In this document: one piece after another, positions 29,006 to 39,830 of the stretch | Layout: each line of letters begins with the position of its first letter | Numbering within the stretch: position 1 is the stretch's first letter | NCBI GenBank assembly: GCA_963698265.1 | Contig: CAVOQC010000004.1 | Span: forward strand, 372,001 to 436,000 | DNA: 64,000 bases | Direction: 5' to 3' | Source of the DNA: FEB-7 sp963698265 | GTDB taxonomy: Bacteria; Pseudomonadota; Gammaproteobacteria; Burkholderiales; Usitatibacteraceae | The notes under the pieces: generated by a model | The model's input: only the letters and a program-made list of their open reading frames with translations | The model's database searches: none | Told to the model about the DNA's origin: nothing | Translations under genes and position numbers: made by a program

Positions 29006-29120
29006 GTCCGGGGCGTGCGGCGCCCGCGGTGGTATTCTCCGGCCGCGCCGAACGCCGGAGGACGGGCAATCGACCGACCGGCGTTGCAATCCCCCGGGCC
29101 GCCACGCAGAGGATCAAACG

Positions 29121-32100
29121 ATGTCCGCATTGCCGACTTCCCTCGACGACAAGTACACGCGCGGGACGGGCCGCGTCTTCCTCACCGGAACGCAGGCCCT
29201 GGTGCGCCTCGCCCTGGCCCAGCGCGAGCGCGACGCCGCCTCGGGACTGAATACCGCGGGCTTCATATCGGGCTATCGCGGCTCGCCCCTGGGCGGCCTC
29301 GACCAGGCGCTGTGGAAGGCGAAGGAGCACCTCGAATCGCACCATCTCTTCTTCACGCCCGGCGTGAACGAGGAGCTCGCCGCGACCGCGGTGTGGGGCT
29401 CGCAGCAGGCAGGGCTGTTCCCGGGCGCAAAGTACGACGGCGTTTTCGCGATGTGGTACGGGAAGGGGCCCGGCGTGGACCGCTGCGGCGACGTGTTCAA
29501 GCACGCGAACGCGGCGGGTTCGGCGAAGCACGGCGGCGTGCTGCTGGTGGCGGGCGACGACCACGCGTGCAAGTCCTCGACGCTCCCGCACCAGTCGGAG
29601 CACGCCTTCGACGCGGCGATGATTCCCGTGCTCTACCCGACCGGTGTCCGGGAGATCCTCGAACTGGGACTGCACGGGTTCGCGATGTCGCGCCATTCCG
29701 GATGCTACGTGGCGCTGAAGACCGTGTCGGAGACCGTCGACTCCACGGCGTCCATCGACCTGGACACGGCCTTTCCCGCGATCGTGTTGCCGGAAGACCG
29801 GCCCGTTCCCGCCGGCGGGATGAACATCCGCTGGCCCGACGCGCCCATGGAGCAGGAGCTTCGCCTGCAGAAGGACAAGATCTACGCCGCGCTGGCCTAT
29901 TGCCGGGCGAACCGGCTCAACCGGATCACCGTCGATTCGCCGAATCCGCGCCTGGGGATCATCGCCTCGGGAAAGTCCTACCTCGACGTGCTCCAGGCAC
30001 TGGAGAACCTCGGCATCGACGAGCGCCACGCGGCCGAGATCGGCATCCGTCTCTTCAAGGTGGCGATGCCCTGGCCCCTCGAGCCGGACGCCGTGCGCGA
30101 GTTCGCCAAGGGGCTGGACGAGATCCTCGTCGTCGAGGAGAAGCGCCAGCTCATCGAGTACCAGCTGAAGGAGCAGCTCTACAACTGGCGCGACGACGTC
30201 CGGCCGCGCGTCGTCGGGAAGTACGACGAGCTCGGGGAGTGGGAGACGCACCGCAACGACTGGCTGCTGCCGGCCGCGGGTGAACTCACGCCGGCGATGG
30301 TCGCGCGCGTCATCGCCTCGCGGATCGGCCGGTTCTACACCTCGAGGATCGTCGAGGCGCGGCTCGCGTTCCTCGAGGCCAAGGAAGCCGCACTCGCCAG
30401 GCCCCGCCCGAAGGTCGCGCGCATTCCCTACTTCTGTTCCGGCTGCCCGCACAACACCTCGACCAAGGTTCCGGAGGGCTCGAAGGCGCTCGCGGGCATC
30501 GGCTGCCACTACATGGCGATCTGGATCCGGCCCGAAGAAACGAAGACATTCGCGCAGATGGGTGGGGAAGGTGCGCCGTGGATCGGCATCCAGCCCTTCA
30601 CGGAGATGCGGCACGTATTCGCCAACATCGGCGACGGAACCTATTTCCACTCCGGGCTCCTCGCTATCCGCTCTGCCATCGCGGCGGGCGTGAACATGAC
30701 CTACAAGGTCCTGTTCAACGACGCGGTGGCCATGACGGGAGGCCAGCCCGTCGACGGCAGCCTCACCGTCGCGATGGTCACGCGCCAGGTGGCCGCGGAA
30801 GGCGCCCGGCGCGTGGTCGTCGTCACCGACGAGCCGGAGAAGTACCGCGGCGCAAACGCACTCGCCGAAGGCGTCACGGTGCACCATCGCGACGAGTTGG
30901 ACGAAGTGCAGCGCGGCTTGCGCGAGATCCCGGGCGTCACCGTGCTGGTCTACGACCAGACCTGCGCGGCGGAGAAGCGCCGCCGCCGCAAGAGAGGCCG
31001 GTACCCCGACCCCGCGCGCCGCGTGGTGATCAACGAACGCGTGTGCGAGGGCTGCGGCGACTGCGGCGTCAAGTCGAACTGCCTTTCCATCGTGCCCGTG
31101 GAGACCGAGTTCGGGCGCAAGCGCGCCATCGACCAGAGCAGCTGCAACAAGGATTTCTCGTGCCTCAAGGGCTTCTGCCCGAGCTTCGTGACGGTCGAGG
31201 GCGGCGCCCTGCGCAAGCGCCTGCCCGTGGCGTCCGAGGCGTGGAGCGCGCTGCCGGAGCCGGTGCTGCCCGCGCTGGATCGGCCGTGGGGCATCCTCGT
31301 CACCGGCGTGGGAGGGACCGGCGTGGTGACGATCGGAGCGCTCATCGGCATGGCGGCGCACCTCGAGGGCAAGGGCGTGTCCGTGCTCGACATGGCGGGG
31401 CTCGCGCAGAAGGGCGGTTCCGTCTTCTCGCACATCCGCCTGGCGGCGCACCCCGAGGCGATTCACGCCGTTCGCATCGCCGCGGGCGAGGCAAGTGCGG
31501 TGATCGGATGCGACCTGATCGTCACGGCTTCCGACGAGGCCCTCGCGAAGATGCAGTCGGGAACCACGCGCGCGGTGGTCAACGCCGACCTGGCACCGAC
31601 GGGCGACTTCACGCGCGACCCCGACTTCGTGGTGCCCGCGGATGACCTGTCCGCCGCGGTCAGGGAGGCGTGCGGAGAGGACGCCGCGGAATTCGTCGAT
31701 GCCGGCACGCTCGCGACCGCCCTCCTGGGCGATGCGATCGCGACCAATCTCTTCATGGTGGGAATGGCCTGGCAAAAGGGCCTCGTCCCCGTGGCGCGCG
31801 AGTCGATCCTGCGCGCCATCGCGCTCAATGCCACGGCCGTCGAGTCGAACCAGTCGGCGTTCGAGTGGGGACGGCGGGCGGCGGTCGATCTCGCGGCCGT
31901 TCGCAAGGCGGCGGCGGGACAGGGCGCGTCGCCGGAAAGCCACCGGCTGTCGGCCGACGTGGACGAGGCGATCGCTCGGCGGCGCGGGGAGCTCGCCCGC
32001 TACCAGGACGGGAAGTACGCGGCGCGCTTCGCCGGGCGCGTCTCGCGGGTGCGCGAGGCCGAAGAGGCCGCAATGCCCGGGTCGACGGCGCTGACCGAGG

Positions 32101-32629
32101 CGGTGGCGCGCTGCCTCTTCAAGCTGATGGCCTACAAGGACGAATACGAAGTGGCCCGGCTCTACACTGACGGGGAATTCTCTCGCGCCTGTCCGGCCGG
32201 TTCGAGGGCGACTACCGGGTGGTGCTCCACCTGGCGCCACCCTTGTGGGCCCGGGCCGATCCTGCCACGGGCGAGCCCCGAAAGTCCGCGTTCGGTCCCT
32301 GGATGCTCAAGGCGATGGCGCTGCTCGCCCGGTGCAGGCGGCTGCGCGGAACGGCCTTCGATCCCTTCGGTTACTCGGAGGAGCGGCGCGGGGAACGCCA
32401 TCTCGTCGCCGAGTACGAGTCGACGGTGGAGGAGATCATCGGACGCCTCGCACCGGCGAACCACGCGGCCGCCGTCGAGCTGGCCTCGCTGCCCGACGAA
32501 ATCCGCGGATTCGGGCCGGTCAAGGCGCGGAACCTGGCCCGCGTCGCGGAGCGCCGGACCGTGCTGCTCACACGATTTCGCAAGCCGGCGGCCGTTGGCG
32601 GGGCGAAGGTGGTGAAGGAGGCGGCCTGA
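29121..32629 (+). CDS. Indolepyruvate ferredoxin oxidoreductase, fused subunits, frameshifted near the 3' end
   Basis: This large enzyme oxidatively decarboxylates indolepyruvate and other aryl pyruvates to acyl-CoA using thiamine diphosphate and iron-sulfur clusters. The first frame covers the N-terminal pyrimidine-binding region (GYRGSPLGGLD), the thiamine diphosphate region (FCSGCPHNTSTK, NIGDGTYFHSG), a cysteine-rich cluster region (CEGCGDCGVKSNC) and the gamma-like domain (VTGVGGTGVVTIG). At 32181-32189 the frame changes: the family's C-terminus (VVLHLAPPLWARADP, SAFGPWMLKA, FDPFGY) continues in another frame to the stop at 32629. One missing base (CGCCGC reduced to CGCGC) would explain it. 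The uninterrupted first frame would end at 32615 with a nonsense tail. Either a recent mutation or a sequencing error. Confidence 0.88.
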
Positions 32630-32636
32630 ACCGCGA

Positions 32637-33578
32637 TCAGGGCCGCGCGAGTCCCGGCCAGGCGAGCGTGTATTCACCGTGCCCCAGATGCAGCTCGGCG
32701 TCGAGGCCGAAGGGCAGGGTGAGCTTGCGGGCGATGTGGCCGAAGGGCAGGCCGGGCAGCACGGGGCAGCCCGCGAGGGCGCGAAGCGACTCCACGACTT
32801 CCGCCATGGCGTAGGGGTAGCGCTTCGGATTGGTGGGCAGGCAATCCTCGAAATCGCCCAGCAGGATCGCCGACTGGCGCGCGAGCACTCCCGCCAGGTG
32901 GAGTTGGACGAACAGGCGCTCGACCGCGTAGGGCTGCTCGTCGATTTCCTCCACGTACAGCAGGCCCCCGTCCACCTGCGGCAGGTAGGGCGTTCCCGCC
33001 AGGTGCGCGAGCATGGAGAGATTGCCCCCCCACAGGCGCCCGGTGATCGTGCCCGCGGGCGAGTCGTGGTCGCAGGCGACCGTGTGCGAATCCCGCGCGC
33101 CCCAGAGCGTGGCCTCGAAATGCCCGCGCATGAACGCATCGGGCTCGCCGTCGCCGAAGTCCATCGCGACCATCGGCCCGTGGAAGCTCGCGAGCCCCGC
33201 GCGGGAAAGCGCGGCGCAGTTGAACGCGGTGAAATCGGAGAAGCCGACGAAGGCCTTGCGGCTGTCCGCCACCCGGCGCCAGTCGATCGACGGCAGCAGC
33301 CGGCTCGCGCCGTAACCGCCCCGTGCGGCAAGCATGATGTCGATGGCCGGGTCGGCGAGGAGGCGGTGGAATCCCGCGAGACGTTCCTCGTCGGTTCCGG
33401 CGAAGTAGCGCCACTCGCTGCGCGTCTCCGGCGCGGTGATCACCCGGTGGCCCGCGGCCTCGAGGCGCCGGATCCCGGCTTCCAGGCTGGCAGCCTCGAC
33501 GCGCCCCGACAGGCAGAACACGCCGAGGGTGGCGGGGGCGCCCGGGGGCCGCGGCCTCCCCGGAAGGCGATCAGCCAC
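32637..33578 (-). CDS. ldcA: LD-carboxypeptidase (peptidase S66 family)
   Basis: 313 residues from a GTG start. LD-carboxypeptidases remove the terminal D-alanine from murein tetrapeptides during cytoplasmic peptidoglycan recycling. The catalytic triad is visible at expected positions: Ser114 in GFSDFTA, Glu210/211 in LYVEEIDE and His281 in LPFGHI. The oxyanion-region motif ARGGYGASRLL is also present. The start overlaps the end of the VOC gene by 8 nt (GTG at 33578, VOC stop at 33571-33573); the long upstream extension of the frame is a shadow. It is the third gene of an operon after maeB and the VOC gene, and is convergent with the preceding oxidoreductase, 7 nt apart. Confidence 0.92.
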   Translation of the reverse strand: MADRLPGRPRPPGAPATLGVFCLSGRVEAASLEAGIRRLEAAGHRVITAPETRSEWRYFAGTDEERLAGFHRLLADPAIDIMLAARGGYGASRLLPSIDWRRVADSRKAFVGFSDFTAFNCAALSRAGLASFHGPMVAMDFGDGEPDAFMRGHFEATLWGARDSHTVACDHDSPAGTITGRLWGGNLSMLAHLAGTPYLPQVDGGLLYVEEIDEQPYAVERLFVQLHLAGVLARQSAILLGDFEDCLPTNPKRYPYAMAEVVESLRALAGCPVLPGLPFGHIARKLTLPFGLDAELHLGHGEYTLAWPGLARP

Positions 33579-33948
33579 GTTCGCCGTGGAGCTCTTCGAA
33601 GGTGATGTGGTTGCCGTCGGGATCGCGCACCACGAATCCGCGCATGCCGCGCTCTCCCAGGGCGGGGGCGCACACCACGTGGTCTCCCGGGGGCAGCTCT
33701 CGGAAGCGCTTGTCGATGTCGTGGATGTCCAAGTGGACCGAGAGCCGGGACTGCGCGGCGCCCACGGGGAAGCTGGAGCGCTCGGCGAGGACGATCTTGG
33801 TGGCTCCGCCGGAGAGGACCGCGCCGCGCCCCGAAGCGGCATCACCCCACGAGGCGACCACGGACCAGCCGAGCGTGTCCCGATAGAACGCCAGCGACCG
33901 GTCGAAGTCGGCGGGTTGGATGTGGAGATGGTCGAAGCGATCGATCAT
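33571..33948 (-). CDS. VOC (glyoxalase/bleomycin-resistance) superfamily protein
   Basis: 125 residues, a single vicinal-oxygen-chelate domain made of two beta-alpha-beta-beta-beta units. Metal-ligand candidates are the His in FDHLHIQ near the N-terminus and the Glu in HITFEELHGE near the end. The motifs SLAFYRDTLGW and VRDPDGNHITFEE are typical. It resembles lyases and dioxygenases of the superfamily; the substrate cannot be read from the sequence. It starts 12 nt after maeB and overlaps the LD-carboxypeptidase start, so all three are probably co-transcribed. Confidence 0.88.
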   Translation of the reverse strand: MIDRFDHLHIQPADFDRSLAFYRDTLGWSVVASWGDAASGRGAVLSGGATKIVLAERSSFPVGAAQSRLSVHLDIHDIDKRFRELPPGDHVVCAPALGERGMRGFVVRDPDGNHITFEELHGERG

Positions 33949-33960
33949 GGAAACCCGGTT

Positions 33961-36237
<2,277 letters not shown>

Positions 36238-36310
36238 GGTGCTAAACCCTTGAGCGGCTTGAAGTTTGTGCGAAGTCTAGCATGCAGGACGGGCCCGCCC
36301 GGGGCGGGGC

Positions 36311-36346
36311 TTGACATCACAAGTCGATATAACTAAACATATCGAC
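36311..36346 (+). promoter_or_regulatory. ArsR-family promoter with palindromic operator
   Basis: TTGACA at 36311-36316 is a perfect -35 box; a weak -10 (TAAACA, 36334-36339) follows at 17 nt. Over the -10 lies a perfect 8-bp inverted repeat, GTCGATAT (36323-36330) and ATATCGAC (36339-36346), with an 8-nt spacer. ArsR/SmtB repressors bind such AT-rich dyads, so autorepression is likely. The A/T-rich patch stands out from GC-rich surroundings. Confidence 0.65.
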
Positions 36347-36363
36347 ATATTGGAGCCCTGCCC

Positions 36364-36675
36364 ATGAACCGGAACTATCTGCGAGCCATCCCGCGGGAAT
36401 GGCGAAACCTGTCGAAGGTCTTCTCCGCCCTTGGAGACGAGCACCGCCAGCGCATCCTGCTCACCTTCGAGCCCGGCGAGCGCCTGAACGTGGGGCAGAT
36501 CGTCGAGGTCTCGACCTTGTCCCGCACCACTGTGTCGCACCACCTCAAGGTGCTGCGCGAAGCCGGGGTGCTGGGCTCGGAAAAGATCGGCAAGGAGGTG
36601 TGGTTCTGGCTGGACAAGGGCTTTCTCCTGTCCGCCCTGGGTGCGGTCTGCGCCTACCTCGAGGACAAGGCGTGA
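36364..36675 (+). CDS. ArsR family transcriptional regulator
   Basis: 103 residues with a winged helix-turn-helix: ALGDEHRQRILL (helix 2), LSRTTVSHHLKVLREAGVL (recognition helix) and the wing EKIGKEVWFWL. The classical metal site ELCVCDL of ArsR is absent, and the only cysteine is near the C-terminus, so arsenite or zinc sensing through the usual sites is unlikely. A dyad operator lies 18 nt upstream of the ATG. Its stop overlaps the GTG of the amidohydrolase gene (GTGA), which makes that gene the probable regulatory target. The ligand is unknown. Confidence 0.9.
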   Translation: MNRNYLRAIPREWRNLSKVFSALGDEHRQRILLTFEPGERLNVGQIVEVSTLSRTTVSHHLKVLREAGVLGSEKIGKEVWFWLDKGFLLSALGAVCAYLEDKA

Positions 36676-37922
36676 ACCGGCGCCGCTTCCTTGCTGCGGC
36701 CACCACCACCGCCATGGCCCCCGCACTCGGCGGCTGCGGGCTGAGCCTGGAGCAGGGACTCTTCAACGAGTGCCGCGCCCCCGGCGGCCACCGGGTACTG
36801 CGCGACCGGCTCGTGCGCGCCGCCTGGGAGGGAGTGGATGCGACACAGGTGTGGGATTGCCATGTGCACCTCTTCGGAAACGGCAGGGGCGGCGCGGGGG
36901 TCTATCTCAACCCCGGATTCGACCGCCCGTCGACCATCGCGGGACGGGTTCGCCGCGCGATGTTCTTCAACGCCGCCTGCGGCGGCGAGGACGAGGAGCG
37001 CCTCGACGCGGCCATCGTCGACCGCCTCGCCCACCTCGCCGAGGAACTGCCGCCCGGCGCAAAAGCGATGCTCCTCGCGTTCGACTACGTCCACGACGCG
37101 GACGGCACGCGCCGCGCCGACCTCTCGAGCTTCGCCATCTCCGATGCCCATGCCGCGCGCGTCGCCCGCGCCCGGCCGGAGCGCTTCGAGTGGATCGCCT
37201 CCGTGCATCCCTATCGCCGCGACGCGGTCGCGGCCCTGGAAGCCGCGCATGCCGCCGGCGCGCGCGCGGTCAAATGGCTTCCCCAGGCCATGGGAATCGA
37301 CCTCGCGCACGCGCGGAGCATCGCGTTCTACGGGGAATTGCGCAGGCTCGCGCTGCCGCTGCTCGTCCACGTGGGCGAGGAAGAGGCGGTGGAAGGCGCG
37401 GGGCGGCACGATCTCGGCAACCCCCTCGCGCTGCGGCACGCGCTCGATGCCGGGGTGCGGGTGATCGCCGCGCATTGCGCGTCCCGGGGAGAGAGCCCGG
37501 ACCTTGACGCGAATCCCGACCCGGCGCAGGCGCCGCAGGCGAGGAACCTCGACTTGTTCGCGAGGCTCATGGGCGAGGCGCGCTACCGCCACCTGCTGCA
37601 CGGCGACCTGTCGGCGGTGACGCAGGCGAACCGGGCGCAGGCCGTGCCCGAGATCATCGACGCGACGGCCTGGCACGGGCGGCTGCTGAACGGCAGCGAC
37701 TATCCGCTGCCGGGAATCATGCCGCTCTACTCGATCGGGGGGCTCGTGCGCGCGGGGCTCCTCGACGCTTCGGCGGCCCCGGTGCTCCGGGAGCTTCGCC
37801 ACGTGAACCCCCTCGTCTTCGACTTCGTCCTCAAGCGCTCGCTCGCCTGGCGCGGGGCGCGCCTGCCGCGCGGCGTGTTCGAGACGCGGCGCTTCTTCGA
37901 ACCCGGGCCCGGGAGGACCTGA
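36672..37922 (+). CDS. Tat-exported lipoprotein of the amidohydrolase family
   Basis: 416 residues from a GTG start that overlaps the stop of the ArsR gene. The N-terminus has a twin-arginine motif (NRRRFLAAA), a hydrophobic stretch and a lipobox LGGC, so export through Tat with lipid attachment is likely. The mature part is an amidohydrolase_2-type TIM barrel: DCHVHLFG (metal ligands), VHPYR, VKWLPQAMG, HVGEEEAV, AAHCAS and NGSDYPLPG with the catalytic Asp. Substrates of this family include cyclic amides and aromatic acids such as carboxymuconate-type compounds; none can be assigned. Translational coupling with the regulator suggests a dedicated inducible enzyme. Confidence 0.82.
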   Translation: MNRRRFLAAATTTAMAPALGGCGLSLEQGLFNECRAPGGHRVLRDRLVRAAWEGVDATQVWDCHVHLFGNGRGGAGVYLNPGFDRPSTIAGRVRRAMFFNAACGGEDEERLDAAIVDRLAHLAEELPPGAKAMLLAFDYVHDADGTRRADLSSFAISDAHAARVARARPERFEWIASVHPYRRDAVAALEAAHAAGARAVKWLPQAMGIDLAHARSIAFYGELRRLALPLLVHVGEEEAVEGAGRHDLGNPLALRHALDAGVRVIAAHCASRGESPDLDANPDPAQAPQARNLDLFARLMGEARYRHLLHGDLSAVTQANRAQAVPEIIDATAWHGRLLNGSDYPLPGIMPLYSIGGLVRAGLLDASAAPVLRELRHVNPLVFDFVLKRSLAWRGARLPRGVFETRRFFEPGPGRT

Positions 37923-37924
37923 CG

Positions 37925-39811
37925 ATGGCCGGACGGAACCAATTTGCCCTGCTCGGCGAGCGCCGCTTCGCTCCCTACTTCTGGACGCAGTTCCTCGGGG
38001 CCGCGAACGACAACCTGTTCAAGTTCGCCTTCACGCTGCTCGCCACGTACCACGCAGCCGAGTGGGGCGGGGTCGATCCTGCAACCGCCGGGTTCGTGAT
38101 CGGCGCCATCTTCATCGCGCCCTTCGTGCTCTTCTCGGCCACCGCCGGGCAGATCGCGGACAAGATCGAGAAGGGGCGCCTGATCCGCTTCGTGAAGGAT
38201 TTCGAGATCGTGGTGATGGGCGTGGCGGCGGCGGGATTCCTGTCGCAGAACGCCGGGCTGCTCTACGGCTGTGTCTTTCTCATGGGCCTGCACTCGACGC
38301 TCTTCGGGCCCGTGAAGTACTCGTACCTGCCGCAACAGCTCAAGCCCGCGGAACTCACCGGTGGCAACGGCATGGTGGAGATGGGCACCTTCGTCGCGAT
38401 CCTCGCGGGAACCATGGCGGGCGGCGCGCTGGTCGGTCACTCCGCGAATGGCCCGGTCTTCGTGGCGGCGGCGATCCTCGCGGCGGCGGTCGCCGGAAGG
38501 CTGGTCGCCCACTTCATCCCGCACTCGCCGGCGCCGGCTCCGGCGCTGCGCCTGAACTGGAACCCGTTCACCGAGACGTGGCGCAACCTGCGCGTGGCCC
38601 GGGAGAACCGGTCGGTCTTCCTGTCCATGCTCGGCATCTCCTGGCTGTGGTTCTGCGGGTCGATCTTCCTCACCTCGTTCACGCCGTTCACCCGGGAAGT
38701 GATCGGCGGCGCCGAGGACGTCGTCACGCTTCTGCTCGCGGTCTTCTCCGCGGGCATCGGGCTGGGCTCGCTCGCCTGCGAGCGGCTCTCCGGGAGGAAG
38801 GTGGAGCTGGGGCTCGTTCCCTTCGGCTCCTTCGGCATGACGCTCTTTTCCGTGGACTTGTGGTTCGCGAGCCGGGGGCTCGTTCCCGCAGGCGGCATCG
38901 GCGTGGGTGCGTTCCTCGCCGAGCCCGCGTACTGGCGCGTGATCGCCGACCTCTTCCTGCTCGCGATGTTCAGCGGCCTCTACAGCGTGCCGCTCTACGC
39001 GGTGATCCAGAGCCGCTGCGAGGCGTCGCACCGCGCCCGGATCATCGCGGCCAACAACATCCTGAACGCGCTCTTCATGATCGTGGCCGCGCTCCTGTCG
39101 ACGGGCCTGCTGCGGGCGGGGCTCACGCTGCCGCAGCTCTTCCTCGCGGTGGGCCTCATGAACGTGCTGGTGGCGGCCTACATCTACACGCTCGTCCCCG
39201 AGTTCCTCATGCGCTTCCTGTGCTGGCTGCTCGTGCACGGCGTCTATCGCCTGGGGAAGACCGGCCTCGAGCACGTTCCGGAGGAGGGACCCGCGGTGAT
39301 CGTGTGCAACCACGTGAGTTTCGTCGACGCCCTGGTGGTGCTCGCGGCGAGCCCCCGGCCGATACGCTTCGTGATGGACCACCACATCTTCCGCATTCCC
39401 GTTCTCTCGTTCGTGTTCCGGACGGGCAAGGCGATCCCCATCGCTTCGGCCCGGGAGGACGAGCGGATCCTGAACGAGGCCTATGAGAGCATTGCGCAGG
39501 CGCTCGAGGCGGGCGAACTGGTGGGGATCTTTCCCGAGGGGCGGATCACGGATTCCGGCGAGCTCCTGGCCTTCAAGGGCGGCATTCGCCGCATCGTGGA
39601 GCGAACGCCGGTTCCCGTGATTCCCATGGCGCTCTCCGGGCTCTGGGGGAGCTTCTTCAGCAGGAGGGGAGGGGCCGCGATGACCCGGCCTTTCCGGCGC
39701 GGGGTGTTCTCGCGCATCGGGCTTGCGGTGGGTGCGCCGGTGGACCCGGCGGATGCAACGCCCGAAGCGCTGCAGGCGCGGGTTCTCGAACTGCGGGGCG
39801 ACTGGCGCTAG
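37925..39811 (+). CDS. MFS lysophospholipid-transporter-like / acyltransferase fusion
   Basis: 628 residues. The N-terminal portion (about 1-420) is a 12-helix MFS transporter resembling the lysophospholipid flippase LplT (FWTQFLGAANDNLFKFAF, LHSTLFGPVKYSYLPQ). Residues about 435-628 are a PlsC-type 1-acyltransferase with NHVSFVD (HX4D), FPEGRIT and VPVIPMALSGLWGS motifs. The likely job is to flip lysophospholipids inward and re-acylate them. The acyl-ACP synthetase (AMP-binding) domain that completes E. coli Aas, and that some LplT-Aas fusions carry, is absent. The ATG at 37925 is 2 nt after the amidohydrolase stop, with GGGAGG upstream, so the gene is part of the same transcript. Confidence 0.9.
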   Translation: MAGRNQFALLGERRFAPYFWTQFLGAANDNLFKFAFTLLATYHAAEWGGVDPATAGFVIGAIFIAPFVLFSATAGQIADKIEKGRLIRFVKDFEIVVMGVAAAGFLSQNAGLLYGCVFLMGLHSTLFGPVKYSYLPQQLKPAELTGGNGMVEMGTFVAILAGTMAGGALVGHSANGPVFVAAAILAAAVAGRLVAHFIPHSPAPAPALRLNWNPFTETWRNLRVARENRSVFLSMLGISWLWFCGSIFLTSFTPFTREVIGGAEDVVTLLLAVFSAGIGLGSLACERLSGRKVELGLVPFGSFGMTLFSVDLWFASRGLVPAGGIGVGAFLAEPAYWRVIADLFLLAMFSGLYSVPLYAVIQSRCEASHRARIIAANNILNALFMIVAALLSTGLLRAGLTLPQLFLAVGLMNVLVAAYIYTLVPEFLMRFLCWLLVHGVYRLGKTGLEHVPEEGPAVIVCNHVSFVDALVVLAASPRPIRFVMDHHIFRIPVLSFVFRTGKAIPIASAREDERILNEAYESIAQALEAGELVGIFPEGRITDSGELLAFKGGIRRIVERTPVPVIPMALSGLWGSFFSRRGGAAMTRPFRRGVFSRIGLAVGAPVDPADATPEALQARVLELRGDWR

Positions 39812-39830
39812 GCGCCGAGGGAGGGCGGCA

